Origin: Pseudoflavonifractor sp. Marseille-P3106
GTDB lineage: Bacteria > Bacillota > Clostridia > Oscillospirales > Oscillospiraceae
Assembly: GCA_900169975.1 (NCBI GenBank)
Contig: LT827125.1
Location: 186,001 to 250,000 of the forward strand
DNA: 64,000 nucleotides
Direction of reading: 5' to 3'
Part shown: positions 40,638 through 49,850 of the stretch, piece by piece
Layout of the letters: each line of letters opens with the position of its first letter
Numbering within the stretch: the first letter of the stretch is position 1
The notes under the pieces: model-generated
The model's input: the letters and a program-made list of their open reading frames with translations, nothing else
Told to the model about the DNA's origin: nothing
The model's database searches: none
Translations under genes and position numbers: made by a program

Positions 40638-41388
40638 ATACATGAATGCCGAGTTCTACAAGGTTACTCACCGTGTCTATCCGGCCGGTTTTCTGGGCGT
40701 CATTGTGGGCGGCATCGCCTTGATCATGGTGCTGCTCCGCCAAAACGCCGGGCCGGGGGCCAGCTTCGATTTTATGGCGGGGGCCCTCTGCATGGTTCTT
40801 TCCGTGGGGCTGTATCTGGTTGTGATCACCTGTGATATGGTGTTTTCCGATCAGTATAAGTACAATACCCTGAAAAATGAGGTGGCTTACGGTCTGCCCC
40901 GAGCTCGGATCTATCTGGGCAAACTAATCGCTGCGGCCATCGTCTCGGTTGTGCTCTGTGCCGTGATCCTGGCCTTCTATCTGCTTCTGGCCCGGCTGCT
41001 CTTCCCCCTGGGTGCGGCGACCGGGGAGACCATGACCGCCCTGGGGCAGGCTCTGCTGGTGGCATTTCCCCTGTGGCTGGGCGGCATGGGCCTGTTTCAT
41101 ATGCTCCTGTTCCTGATGAAGGGGTCCACCGCCGCCTCCATCGTGTATGTGCTGGTGGTAGGCGTACTGGGCGGCGGGACCCTGGAGCTGTTCAGCACGT
41201 TTCTCCCCCGCCTGCGCCCGGTGATCGAGGCGATCCAGGTCTGCCTGCTCACCACTCCCTTTGACCGTTTGCTGAGCGGCGGCCCCTCCAATGGGCTGAT
41301 CGCTTACGCCTGGATCGTGGGGATGGCCTGGCTCCTGGGCTCCACAGCGCTGGGGCTGATCGTGTTTCGAAAGAGAGAGATTTCCTGA
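40630..41388 (+). CDS. ABC transporter permease 1
   Basis: 252 residues from the ATG at 40630, overlapping the ATPase by 8 bases. About six membrane segments; MNAEFYKVTHR at the start and DQYKYNTLKNEVAYGLPRARIYLGKL after the second segment are typical of BcrB/LanE-like (ABC-2) permeases. It pairs with the next permease. Confidence 0.92.
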   Translation: MLKYMNAEFYKVTHRVYPAGFLGVIVGGIALIMVLLRQNAGPGASFDFMAGALCMVLSVGLYLVVITCDMVFSDQYKYNTLKNEVAYGLPRARIYLGKLIAAAIVSVVLCAVILAFYLLLARLLFPLGAATGETMTALGQALLVAFPLWLGGMGLFHMLLFLMKGSTAASIVYVLVVGVLGGGTLELFSTFLPRLRPVIEAIQVCLLTTPFDRLLSGGPSNGLIAYAWIVGMAWLLGSTALGLIVFRKREIS

Positions 41389-42155
41389 TGCTCAACTATA
41401 TCGGCGCTGAGTGCTATAAGCTCTGCCGCAAAAAGAGCCTTTTTATCGGCATGGCTGTGCTGCTGGTGCTGGAGAGTCTGGTTTTTCTGCCCATGCTCAG
41501 CGGGGAAGAGGTTGGGCGAGGCTTGGCCTATCTGTTTCTGCTGATGATGCTCCCCATAGGTCTGCTGGTGGCTCCTGTTTTTGCATCTCTCACCGTCGAT
41601 GACCAGTACCGGAACGGGACGCTGAAAAATGAGATCATCTTTGGGATTCCCCGCTCCAGGGTCTACCTGGGCAAGTTGGCGGCGGCCATTTTGGTGGGGA
41701 CGGCCGCGGCTGCTGTAACGGTCGGATGGTATCTGCTGCTGTGTCAGCTCTGCTGCACGCCGGAGGGCACTTTGGAACTGCCGCTGACACAGGTGCTGTT
41801 CCATGTGGCTTGTACGCTGCCCTTATGGATCGGGGCACTTTCGTTTTCATTTCTTTTGCTGATGCTGCTGCGCAGCGCCTCGGGCGCGATGGCGCTGACC
41901 TATCTGATCTGTGTGTTCGGCACGCCGGTGGCCCTGGTGGGCTGCGGGGAGGATTCCTCCCTGGCCCTGCGGCTGTTTGACACGCTCTTTTATGCGGCGC
42001 CCTTCCGTGCGCTTTACGCCGATCAGAGCGGCCTGCGCTTTTGGAATCTGTCCGGCGGATTGACCTGGCTTTCCTGCTGGGGCCTGGGACTGGGCTGGGT
42101 CGTTGTGACCAGTGCCATTGGTCTGGCTGTATTTCGGCGGAGGGAGATTCGATAA
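41388..42155 (+). CDS. ABC transporter permease 2
   Basis: 255 residues; its ATG overlaps the previous stop by one base. It is a paralogue of permease 1: same order of segments, with DDQYRNGTLKNEIIFGIPRSRVYLGKL and an RRREIR end against RKREIS. The two probably arose by duplication and form a heterodimeric channel. Confidence 0.92.
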   Translation: MLNYIGAECYKLCRKKSLFIGMAVLLVLESLVFLPMLSGEEVGRGLAYLFLLMMLPIGLLVAPVFASLTVDDQYRNGTLKNEIIFGIPRSRVYLGKLAAAILVGTAAAAVTVGWYLLLCQLCCTPEGTLELPLTQVLFHVACTLPLWIGALSFSFLLLMLLRSASGAMALTYLICVFGTPVALVGCGEDSSLALRLFDTLFYAAPFRALYADQSGLRFWNLSGGLTWLSCWGLGLGWVVVTSAIGLAVFRRREIR

Positions 42156-42172
42156 TCAAAGGAGGCGGCTCC

Positions 42173-43063
42173 ATGCTGCTGACGGCTATCCTGACCCTCC
42201 TGTGCATCCTGCTCCTGATCCGGGTCTATGCCCTGGAGCGGAATCTGAGGCTGGGAGCGGAACAACTGAAACAGCGGCGGCAGGAGGGGGGCGGCGCCCC
42301 CCTCCGTTTGGCTGCTCCCAATCGGGCCGCCGAGAAACTGATGGCCGAGGTCAACGACCTTTTAAAATCCGGAGAGGAGGCGCGGGCTGATTTTCGCCGC
42401 CGGGAAAAGATCCTGCGTCAGCAGATCGCCAACGTCTCTCACGATCTGCGCACCCCGCTGACCTCCATTTTGGGATATCTCCAGCTGCTGGAGTCCGAGA
42501 CCCTTTCTGAGGAACAACGCCGGGAGTATCTGGAGATCGTGGAGAGTCGGGCAAAGGTACTTCAGGGGCTCATCACCAGCTTCTACGACCTGTCCCGGCT
42601 GGAGGCGGGGGAGTACCCCATCCAGAGGGAACGGGTGGATCTGCGAGAGGTGATCAGCGAGCTGCTGGCCGCTTTTTACGATGAACTGGAGGCATGTTTC
42701 CAAGTGACGGTGGAACTGCCGGACGACCTTTCGGCGGTGTGGGGGGACCGGGGAGCGCTCTCCCGGGTGTACACCAACTTGATTCGAAACGCGCTGGAAC
42801 ACGGCTCGGGGACTCTCACGATTTCCGCGCGGCAGGTACCGGGAGGCGTGGAGACCCGCTTTTCCAACGGGGGAGCCGATCTGAAGCGGGGAGAGCTGGA
42901 TCACGTGTTTGACCGTTTCTTCACCTCCGATCAGACCCGCTCCGGACGAAACACCGGTCTGGGGCTGGCCATCGTGAAGGCGCTGGCCGGACAGATGGGG
43001 GGCACAGTCTCGGCCAGCCTGGACGGGGAGACCTTTACCGTGCTCCTGCGTTGGAAAATATGA
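42173..43063 (+). CDS. Sensor histidine kinase with a single membrane anchor
   Basis: 296 residues from the ATG at 42173, behind AAAGGAGG. One N-terminal membrane helix (LLTAILTLLCILLLIRVYA) and no extracellular sensor; HisKA with His90 (NVSHDLRTPLTSILGYL); HATPase with NLIRNALEHG and NTGLGLAIVKALA. Such intramembrane-sensing kinases rely on the ABC transporter for the signal. Cognate regulator: 38627-39322. Confidence 0.93.
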   Translation: MLLTAILTLLCILLLIRVYALERNLRLGAEQLKQRRQEGGGAPLRLAAPNRAAEKLMAEVNDLLKSGEEARADFRRREKILRQQIANVSHDLRTPLTSILGYLQLLESETLSEEQRREYLEIVESRAKVLQGLITSFYDLSRLEAGEYPIQRERVDLREVISELLAAFYDELEACFQVTVELPDDLSAVWGDRGALSRVYTNLIRNALEHGSGTLTISARQVPGGVETRFSNGGADLKRGELDHVFDRFFTSDQTRSGRNTGLGLAIVKALAGQMGGTVSASLDGETFTVLLRWKI

Positions 43064-43067
43064 GAAA

Positions 43068-43115
43068 ATAAAGGCGGCAGAGTTCTCACGCAAGGGGAGA
43101 AATCTGCCGCTTTAT
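43068..43115 (+). terminator. Terminator of the kinase operon
   Basis: ATAAAG-G-CGGCAGA pairs with TCTGCCG-CTTTAT with small bulges; ends TTTATCTT. Confidence 0.7.
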
Positions 43116-43116
43116 C

Positions 43117-43145
43117 TTGACATTGCGTGCAGAAGCTGATAGAGT
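43117..43145 (+). promoter_or_regulatory. Promoter of nfnAB
   Basis: TTGACA (43117-43122), 17-base spacer, TAGAGT (43140-43145), starting 2 bases after the previous terminator. Confidence 0.65.
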
Positions 43146-43195
43146 TTTTATATTGCATTTCGGCGAAAAACGAGGAAGAAAGAGGTCGTTTGCGC

Positions 43196-44053
43196 ATGGC
43201 AAAAATCGTACGGAAACAGGTGCTCAATCCCACAGTGACCCTTCTGGAAGTGGATGCGCCTCTGATTGCTAAAAAGGCCAGGGCCGGACAATTTATTATT
43301 TTCCGGCTGGATGAATACGGGGAGCGGGTGCCGCTCACCATTGCCGATTATGACCGGGAGAAGGGGACTGTCACCATCATTTTTCAGAAGGTGGGTCTGT
43401 CTACACAGCTTCTGTCCGATTTGAATGAGGGGGACTCCATCCTGGATTTTGTGGGGCCGCTGGGGGTGCCCACGGAGATCCCCGAGGGGGCCAAACGGGT
43501 GTGCGTGATCGGAGGCGGCGTTGGCTGCGCCATCGCCTATCCCCAGGCCAAGGCCCTCCACGCCGCCGGGATCACGGTGGATGTCATCGCAGGCTTCCGC
43601 TCCCGGGACATTGTCATTCTGGAGGATGAGTTCCGGGCGGTGAGCGACAACTTTTACCTGATGACCGACGACGGTACATACGGAGAGAAGGGGCTGGTCA
43701 CGCAGAAGCTCCAGGAACAGATCGATGGCGGTGTGGCCTACGATGCCGTCATTGCCATCGGCCCCATCCCCATGATGAAGTTTGTCTGCAAGACCACCCG
43801 GCCTTACGGTGTAAAGACCATTGTCAGCCTCAACCCTCTCATGATCGACGGCACCGGTATGTGCGGCTGCTGCCGGGTCACCGTGGGCGGGAAGGTGCGG
43901 TTTGCCTGCGTGGACGGACCTGATTTTGACGGACACCAGGTGGATTTTGACGAGTTGATGAACCGTAACGCCGTCTACCGAGAGAGAGAGGCGGAGGAAA
44001 AGGAACACCACGCCTGCCGTCTGGATCAGCTGGGCAAGTCCATGATCCATTGA
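43196..44053 (+). CDS. NfnA/SudB-type FAD/NAD(P)-binding subunit
   Basis: 285 residues from the ATG at 43196 (GAGG upstream). Ferredoxin-reductase fold: FIIFRLDEYGERVPLTIADYD (FAD), VCVIGGGVGCAIAYPQAKAL (NAD(P)), and the 2Fe-2S cluster near the end (DGTGMCGCCRVTV...FACVDGP). With the next gene it forms NfnAB, the electron-bifurcating NADH-dependent ferredoxin:NADP oxidoreductase, or the related sulfide dehydrogenase; sequence alone cannot separate these. The ribosome site of the partner follows 13 bases after the stop. Confidence 0.92.
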   Translation: MAKIVRKQVLNPTVTLLEVDAPLIAKKARAGQFIIFRLDEYGERVPLTIADYDREKGTVTIIFQKVGLSTQLLSDLNEGDSILDFVGPLGVPTEIPEGAKRVCVIGGGVGCAIAYPQAKALHAAGITVDVIAGFRSRDIVILEDEFRAVSDNFYLMTDDGTYGEKGLVTQKLQEQIDGGVAYDAVIAIGPIPMMKFVCKTTRPYGVKTIVSLNPLMIDGTGMCGCCRVTVGGKVRFACVDGPDFDGHQVDFDELMNRNAVYREREAEEKEHHACRLDQLGKSMIH

Positions 44054-44066
44054 GGAGGAGACAACG

Positions 44067-45461
44067 ATGCCGAATATGAGCTTGACCAAGGTTCCCGCCG
44101 AAGAGCAGGAGCCGCTGGTGCGCAATCAGAACTTTCTGGAAGTCACCATGAGCTATACGCCCGACCAGGCGGTCGAGGAGGCCAGGCGGTGCCTGAGCTG
44201 CAAGAACAAGCCCTGTGTGGCGGGCTGCCCGGTGAATGTGCGCATCCCCGAGTTTATCGCCAAGGTCGCCGTGGGCGACTTCAAGGCCGCCTATGAGATC
44301 ATCTCCGATACCAACGCTCTGCCCTGCGTCTCCGGCCGGGTCTGTCCCCAGGAGAACCAGTGCGAGGAGCGCTGTGTCCGGGGGATCAAGGGAGAGGCCG
44401 TGGCCATCGGCCGGTTGGAGCGTTTTGTGGCCGACTGGTATCTGAAACACGGCAATGCCCTTCCGGAAAAACCCCAGCCAAACGGCGTCAAGGTGGCGGT
44501 GGTGGGTTCCGGACCCGCCGGGCTCACCTGTGCCAGCGATCTGGCCAAGCGCGGCTATGCGGTCACGGTCTTCGAGGCATTCCATACCGCAGGCGGCGTG
44601 CTGGTCTACGGGATCCCGGAGTTCCGGCTGCCCAAGGCCATCGTCCAGAGCGAGGTGGACAAACTGAAGGCTCTGGGAGTGGACCTCCGCCTGGATGTGG
44701 TGGTGGGGCGTACCATCACCATTGATGAGCTGATCGAGAATGGCTATGAGGCCGTCTTTATAGGCTCGGGTGCGGGCCTTCCCATGTTCATGGGCATTGA
44801 GGGTGAGAACCTGGCAGGGGTCTACTCTGCCAACGAGTATCTCACCCGAGTGAACCTGATGAAGGCTTACCGGAATGACCACGATACCCCGCTCCGGCAC
44901 AGCCGGGCGGTGGCGGTAGTGGGCGGCGGCAACGTGGCCATGGACGCCGCCCGCTGTGCCAAGCGCATGGGGGCGGAAAAGGTCTACCTCCTCTACCGCC
45001 GGGACGAGGAGGAGATGCCCGCCCGCCGGGAGGAGGTCAACCACGCCAAGGAAGAAGAGATCGACTTCCGCCTGCTGACCAACCCGGTGCGGATCCTGGG
45101 CAATGAAAAGGGGCAGGCCTGCCAGATCGAGTGCATGCGGATGCGGCTCCAGGCCCCCGATGAGAGCGGCCGCCGTTCGCCCAAGGCGGTCCCCGGCTCC
45201 AACTTTTTCCTCAATGTCGATACGGTCATCATGGCCCTGGGCACCAGCCCCAACCCACTGATCCGCTCCACCACACCAGGCCTGGAAACCAACCGGAAGG
45301 GCTGCCTTGTGGTGGATGAGGACACCATGCGCACCACCCGGGAGGGCGTCTACGCCGGCGGCGACGCCGTCACCGGCGCGGCCACCGTCATCCTTGCCAT
45401 GGGCGCGGGGAAAAAGGCGGCGCAGGCCATGGACGAGTACCTGCGGGGCAAGCGGGCCTGA
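44067..45461 (+). CDS. NfnB/GltD-type NADPH-dependent subunit
   Basis: 464 residues. N-terminal two-cluster ferredoxin-like part with Cys42, 45, 50, 54 and Cys87, 93, 99, 103; FAD loop VAVVGSGPAGLTCASDLA; NADPH loop VAVVGGGNVAMDAARCA; GGDAVTGAATVILAMGAGKKAA near the end. Annotated in relatives as glutamate synthase small subunit, but no large subunit is nearby and the partner is an NfnA-like protein, so NADPH/ferredoxin transhydrogenation is more likely. Confidence 0.93.
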   Translation: MPNMSLTKVPAEEQEPLVRNQNFLEVTMSYTPDQAVEEARRCLSCKNKPCVAGCPVNVRIPEFIAKVAVGDFKAAYEIISDTNALPCVSGRVCPQENQCEERCVRGIKGEAVAIGRLERFVADWYLKHGNALPEKPQPNGVKVAVVGSGPAGLTCASDLAKRGYAVTVFEAFHTAGGVLVYGIPEFRLPKAIVQSEVDKLKALGVDLRLDVVVGRTITIDELIENGYEAVFIGSGAGLPMFMGIEGENLAGVYSANEYLTRVNLMKAYRNDHDTPLRHSRAVAVVGGGNVAMDAARCAKRMGAEKVYLLYRRDEEEMPARREEVNHAKEEEIDFRLLTNPVRILGNEKGQACQIECMRMRLQAPDESGRRSPKAVPGSNFFLNVDTVIMALGTSPNPLIRSTTPGLETNRKGCLVVDEDTMRTTREGVYAGGDAVTGAATVILAMGAGKKAAQAMDEYLRGKRA

Positions 45462-45514
45462 CAGAAAAAAGATCATGGAAGCCTGGGCAGCGCCCATAAA
45501 ACCCATAAAACAGG

Positions 45515-45553
45515 AAATCCTCCGTATGGCTGCGTTCATACGGGGGATTTTTG
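45515..45553 (+). terminator. Terminator of nfnAB
   Basis: AAATCCTCCGTATG (45515-45528) pairs with 45537-45550, followed by TTTTTG. Confidence 0.88.
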
Positions 45554-45648
45554 TATTCATGCACCGGCGTGGGACGCACCCGGCAGGAAGGAGGGCGCGT
45601 CCTTGCGCCCCAGGCGGGCTTTCAGCAGCCAGACAAACGGGAAGCTGT

Positions 45649-46215
45649 TTATTTCTTGGCTGCTCTTTTTATACCAAAGAAAATGGATGTAGAAATAATA
45701 ATACCGAATGAGTTTAGAATAATATCGTTTATATCAAATGCTCTGCCGAAAATGGGTTGAAGCACTTCGATCACTACAACTACAAAAAGTCCGGCAGTGA
45801 CGGTTTTCTTCCATGTGGGGGTTGCCTGTGATAACGGATCAAGAAAACCAAATGGAAAAAACATCAAAAAGTTTCCGATTGTTTCTCCGCTGATATTGTT
45901 GAAGAAATCGGGCACAAGGTCAATCTCGCCACCAAACCAATCTATCTCGATACCGGAATTCATAGAGTAGAACAGGTTATAATAAAATGTATTCATCAGG
46001 TCTAATCCGATTACCAAGCAGATAAGCCCTGTGATATAGCAGGCAAAAATACATGAGAATAGCTTTCTGCTCTTATGCGTTTCTTTGTCTTTCCTAAATC
46101 TAACAAAACCATATATTGTACTTGTCACCAATGCAATGGGCAGTGCTTGTAGAAAGTAACCTATATATGTATCAAAGAAGAAGTATTGGAAAGTCATATG
46201 ATCAGGAAAATACAT
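45649..46215 (-). CDS. VanZ-like membrane protein, AT-rich
   Basis: 188 residues from the ATG at 46215 behind AAGGAGGATATT. About five membrane segments; DLVPDFFNNISGETIGNFLMFFPFGF contains the VanZ core (NLxMFxPFG), and DINDIILNSFGIIIS the second (DxDDxxxNxxG). VanZ gives low teicoplanin resistance; most family members have unknown roles. Base composition is much richer in A+T than all neighbours and codon use differs (many AAA, ATA, TTT), so recent transfer is likely. Promoter at 46265-46292. Confidence 0.88.
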   Translation of the reverse strand: MYFPDHMTFQYFFFDTYIGYFLQALPIALVTSTIYGFVRFRKDKETHKSRKLFSCIFACYITGLICLVIGLDLMNTFYYNLFYSMNSGIEIDWFGGEIDLVPDFFNNISGETIGNFLMFFPFGFLDPLSQATPTWKKTVTAGLFVVVVIEVLQPIFGRAFDINDIILNSFGIIISTSIFFGIKRAAKK

Positions 46216-46264
46216 AATATCCTCCTTTGTCAAACCCCGACTGTGCGTACCATTTTATTGAGAA

Positions 46265-46292
46265 AGTATACCAAAAAACGCGGAAAAAGCAA
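46265..46292 (-). promoter_or_regulatory. Promoter of the VanZ gene
   Basis: TTGCTT (46287-46292), 16-base spacer, TATACT (46265-46270), minus strand. Confidence 0.65.
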
Positions 46293-46302
46293 CCATTTAC
46301 AC

Positions 46303-46345
46303 AGAGGAACGCCCGAGCGGTTTGAACCTCTCTCGGGCGTTCTTC
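46303..46345. terminator. Hairpin between the small protein gene and VanZ
   Basis: GAACGCCCGAG (46307-46317) pairs with CTCGGGCGTTC (46332-46342). T-rich TTCTCT follows on the plus strand; it probably ends minus-strand transcription from 46622 before the VanZ promoter. Confidence 0.6.
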
Positions 46346-46409
46346 TCTGTATTCGGATCATGGCTTTCCCGGATTCGCTCTCTGCCTGGTTTGACGAACA
46401 GTCGGCTTA

Positions 46410-46622
46410 TTATGCCTGCGCGGTATTTTTATGGCACTCGCCCTCGTCAGAGGGATCTTCCGCGGACTCTACGGCCAGGAGAGCCAGGCTGTCCCCCACA
46501 GTGGTGAAAAAGGCGGCCAGGAGAGCAAGCTGATCGGCTGTGACTTGATGGGAGATTTGAATGGAGATCAAAGAGGCCAGCAGCAGCAGTCCTTCATTGC
46601 CGGAACGCCCGCATTTTTCCAT
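46410..46622 (-). CDS. Small protein of unknown function
   Basis: 70 residues from the ATG at 46622, 6 bases after GGGGGG (an ATG at 46628 is an alternative). LLLLASLISIQISHQVTADQLALLAAFFTTVGDSLALLAV is a hydrophobic pair of helices, with a charged tail. Small proteins with a TxDQLALLAAFFTxxGDxLA pattern are common in Clostridia; no function is known. Confidence 0.7.
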   Translation of the reverse strand: MEKCGRSGNEGLLLLASLISIQISHQVTADQLALLAAFFTTVGDSLALLAVESAEDPSDEGECHKNTAQA

Positions 46623-46660
46623 TTTCATCCCCCCATCAGCTTATTTTACGCGGGGATGGG

Positions 46661-46858
46661 CTAAAAGGTTCGCCGGGCGCCCAGCTCGGAGACCAGTGCC
46701 CGCATTTCCGACCGACTGCCCACCTGGTGGGAGCGGGAGACATACCCTGCCTTTTCCTCCGGCGACAGGCGGCCAAAGGCATCCAAGGCCGCCGGGTCCT
46801 GGGCCAGAGCCATGGCAAAGCCCTCGGGCAATTCGGTAAAGGGATCAAAATGGGACAT
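46661..46858 (-). CDS. Small protein of unknown function
   Basis: 65 residues behind AAAGGAGGG. PEGFAMALAQDPAALDAFGRLSPEEKAGYVSRSHQV resembles a helical domain seen in small Clostridia proteins of unknown role. It lies 38 bases before the next small gene and 58 after the MATE gene, all on the minus strand. Confidence 0.72.
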   Translation of the reverse strand: MSHFDPFTELPEGFAMALAQDPAALDAFGRLSPEEKAGYVSRSHQVGSRSEMRALVSELGARRTF

Positions 46859-46916
46859 GAAAAATCCCTCCTTTCAGCCTTAGTATGGGCGAAAAAGGAG
46901 GGAAATATCGTCTGGA

Positions 46917-48284
46917 TCACGGCTCCAGCGGATCCACCCGCTCCCGGCGCACTTTCCGATAGAGCAGAGCGGCAAGGGCGCAGGAAAAAATTTCTGCGGC
47001 GGGGAAGGAGAGCCAGACGAGAGAAGGATCGACCAGAGCCAGGATCAGGCACACCGGCAGAACGATGACGATCTGCCTGGTGAGCCCCAGGAGCAGGGCC
47101 AGATTGGGGGCGCCCAGAGACTGAAATGCGCCGGAGAGAATAAAGGAGGCCCCGGCGCACAGAAACGTGGCACTGATGACCCGCAGGGCAAAGATGCCGG
47201 TGGGGATCATCTCGGCCGGAGTGCTGAAGATGGCCAGGAGCTGAGAGGGGAAGAGCTGAAAGAGGAGCGTTCCTGCCGCCATGATTCCCAGGGAAACTTT
47301 GAGGGCGAAGTGGACGCCGTCCACGATGCGGGTCCGGTGCCTGGCACCATAATTGTAGCCGAGCACCGGCGTCATGCCGTTGTTGAGCCCGGCTACCGGC
47401 ATAAAGACAAAGGACTGGAGCTTGAAGTAGGCCCCCAGCACAAAGACAGGGGCGTCCCCGGCCACAGCGGTCACCCGGGGCAGGCTGAGGATCTTATTGA
47501 GCCCCAGGGTCATGAAGGTGCCCAGAGACTGCATGGCCATGGCGGGAAAACCAATCCGGTAGATATCCCGGATGGCTCCGGTGTCGGGCCGGAAGCTGCG
47601 AAAAGAGATCTGAACCACCGGACAGCGGTGAACCAGAAGAAACCCGACACACATCCCCACCAGCTGTCCAAACACCGTGGCGATGGCGGCCCCGGTCACG
47701 CCAAGGGCCGGAGCGGGGCCGAGGCCGAAGATGAGAATAGGATCCAGGATCAGGTTGATGACAGCGCCGATCCCCTGAATCACCATCGGCCCCACCGGTC
47801 TTCCGCTGGCCTGGAGGACCCGCTCTCCGGCAAACTGCATGCACATCCCCATGGAACCGCACAGTACCACCGTGAGATACTGCCCGCCATAGGCCACCAC
47901 CTGGGCATCCGAGCTGAAAAAGCCCACAAAGCGGGGCCCGAGAAGGACCCCCGCCGCCAGGAAGACCAGTCCGGTGAGAAAGTAGACAAAAAAGCCATTG
48001 GCGGCCACTGCGGCGGCCGCATCCTTCTTCCCCTCACCCAACCGCCGGGAGAGCATGGCGTTGACACCCACACCTGTGCCCACGCAGACGGAGATCATCA
48101 GCGTTTGCACGGGAAAAGCCAGGGAGAGGGCCAGGAATCCCTTGGGATCGCATAGGGAGACATAGTAGCTGTCCACCATGTTGTAAAGCGCTTGGATGAG
48201 CATGGAGAGCATCATGGGCCAGGACATGGTCAGAATAAGGCTCCGGATGGGCATTGTGCCAAATCGGTTCTCTCTCTCGTCCAT
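46917..48284 (-). CDS. MATE-family multidrug efflux transporter
   Basis: 455 residues from the ATG at 48284 behind GAGGTG. Twelve predicted membrane segments in two halves; ALYNMVDSYYVSL and GVGVNAMLSRRLGEGKKDAA in the first half and FVFMPVAGLNNGMTPVLGYNYGAR in the second are family hallmarks. It exports cationic drugs or metabolites with Na+ or H+. The ligand is unknown; two small genes follow on the same strand. Confidence 0.93.
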   Translation of the reverse strand: MDERENRFGTMPIRSLILTMSWPMMLSMLIQALYNMVDSYYVSLCDPKGFLALSLAFPVQTLMISVCVGTGVGVNAMLSRRLGEGKKDAAAAVAANGFFVYFLTGLVFLAAGVLLGPRFVGFFSSDAQVVAYGGQYLTVVLCGSMGMCMQFAGERVLQASGRPVGPMVIQGIGAVINLILDPILIFGLGPAPALGVTGAAIATVFGQLVGMCVGFLLVHRCPVVQISFRSFRPDTGAIRDIYRIGFPAMAMQSLGTFMTLGLNKILSLPRVTAVAGDAPVFVLGAYFKLQSFVFMPVAGLNNGMTPVLGYNYGARHRTRIVDGVHFALKVSLGIMAAGTLLFQLFPSQLLAIFSTPAEMIPTGIFALRVISATFLCAGASFILSGAFQSLGAPNLALLLGLTRQIVIVLPVCLILALVDPSLVWLSFPAAEIFSCALAALLYRKVRRERVDPLEP

Positions 48285-48417
48285 CCACAGCACCTCGCTA
48301 CGGGGAGAATAGGTGTAGAGTGCTTCTCCCTTTCAAGATATCCCCTTTCATAGGGGAAAAAAGAAATTTCAAAAAACGAAAAGTGTTTTCCTTTTCATCT
48401 GCTGCGCTGCAAGGGAA

Positions 48418-49746
48418 TTACCGGGCAGAAACGGGTTCGCCCGAAGGTCCTTCCTCTGGATCCAGGGTGCGGGCACGCTGTTCCTTGGCCAGAGCCCGGG
48501 CGTTGGCAAGCATGAGCTTAATGCGGTTTTCCTGATTGATCCGGGTGGCGCCGGGGTCATAGTCGATGGCCACCACGTTGGACCAGGGGTAGTCGTCCTT
48601 GATCTTGCGGATCATCCCTTTGCCCACGATGTGGTTGGGCAGGCATCCGAAGGGCTGGGTGCAGACGATGTTGGGCACGCCGGTGTTGATGAGCTCCAGC
48701 ATCTCGGCGGTGAGGAGCCAGCCCTCCCCCATCTTGTTGCCGTCGCCCAGGTAGCCGCTGATATAGCTGTGAAGATCGTGGAAGTCCCCCGGGGCCCGGA
48801 AGCGGCCGGAATTTTTCAACGCGTCGATCATGGCGTGCTGGTACTTCATCACATACTTCTGAAGCCAGCGGCAGAAGACCTCCTTGACCCACTTGCCGCC
48901 GTAGATGCCCACGTCCACTTCCCGGTTGTTGATTTTGAAGAGAATGAAATCAATGAGCCCGGGGACCACCGGCTCCGCCCCCTCGGCAAGGAGGAAGTCA
49001 CACAGGTTGTTGTTGCCCAGGGGGGCGTATTTGACGTAGATTTCGCCTACCACGCCCACCAGCACCTTCTGCTCCCCAGTTACGGGGACGGCCTTGAAAG
49101 CTTCGATGATGCGGTCAAAGTTGGCCCGCATGCTCTTGAAGGTCATGCCCTTGCCCGCGTCCATGTCCTTCAGGAGGAAATCCATGCAGGCGCTGACTGC
49201 GGCGTCGGCGGCCCCCGGTGTGACCTCGTAGGGGCGGACCTGGTGGGCCGCATTCATGATGAGGTCGCCGTAAATAATGGCAAAGACGGCCTTGCGCAGC
49301 AGGTTCAGGCTCAGCTTGAAACCGGGGTTGGACTCCAGACCGGACAGGTTCACGGAGATGACGGGCACGAAGGAGAGCCCCGCCTTCTCCAGCGCCTTGC
49401 GCAGCAGATGGATGTAATTGGAGGCCCGGCAGCCGCCGCCGGTCTGCGTGATGACCAGCGCCACTTTGTGGGGATCGTATTTCCCGGACTGGATGGCGTT
49501 GATGAGCTGGCCGATGACCAGAATGGCGGGGTAGCAGGCGTCGTTGTGGACATATTTCTGCCCGGCGTCGATGACGGGGCGGCCGGTGTTGTCGAGCATC
49601 TCCACCTGATAGCCCTCGCCCCGGAAAATGCTCACCAGCATGGCGAAGTGGTCGGGGAGCATCTGCGGGATCAGGAGGGTATATTCTTTTTTCATCTCCT
49701 TGGTGAAGAGGAGACGTCCGGTTTTGTCATATTTCAGTTCTGCCAT
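48418..49746 (-). CDS. 2-hydroxyacyl-CoA dehydratase-type protein (HgdB-like)
   Basis: 442 residues from the ATG at 49746, behind AAAGGACC. LLIPQMLPDHFAMLVSIFRGEGYQVEML, YVHNDACYPAILVIGQLINAI, TQTGGGCRASNYIHLLRKAL and CTQPFGCLPNHIVGKG carry the conserved cysteines of the HgdB/DUF2229 group. In many Clostridia this forms the C-terminal part of one protein of about 1400 residues with the activase; here it is a separate gene 104 bases downstream of it. It probably receives electrons from the activase; the reaction, if any, is not known. Confidence 0.88.
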   Translation of the reverse strand: MAELKYDKTGRLLFTKEMKKEYTLLIPQMLPDHFAMLVSIFRGEGYQVEMLDNTGRPVIDAGQKYVHNDACYPAILVIGQLINAIQSGKYDPHKVALVITQTGGGCRASNYIHLLRKALEKAGLSFVPVISVNLSGLESNPGFKLSLNLLRKAVFAIIYGDLIMNAAHQVRPYEVTPGAADAAVSACMDFLLKDMDAGKGMTFKSMRANFDRIIEAFKAVPVTGEQKVLVGVVGEIYVKYAPLGNNNLCDFLLAEGAEPVVPGLIDFILFKINNREVDVGIYGGKWVKEVFCRWLQKYVMKYQHAMIDALKNSGRFRAPGDFHDLHSYISGYLGDGNKMGEGWLLTAEMLELINTGVPNIVCTQPFGCLPNHIVGKGMIRKIKDDYPWSNVVAIDYDPGATRINQENRIKLMLANARALAKEQRARTLDPEEGPSGEPVSAR

Positions 49747-49850
49747 AAGTTCCAGGTCCTTTCTGCGGGACGGCAATCAGTAGAGCGCGAAAGAGGTGGA
49801 TGCACCTGCGCTGCCCCAAAGCACGCTTCGTGTATGATATACAGCCGCGA

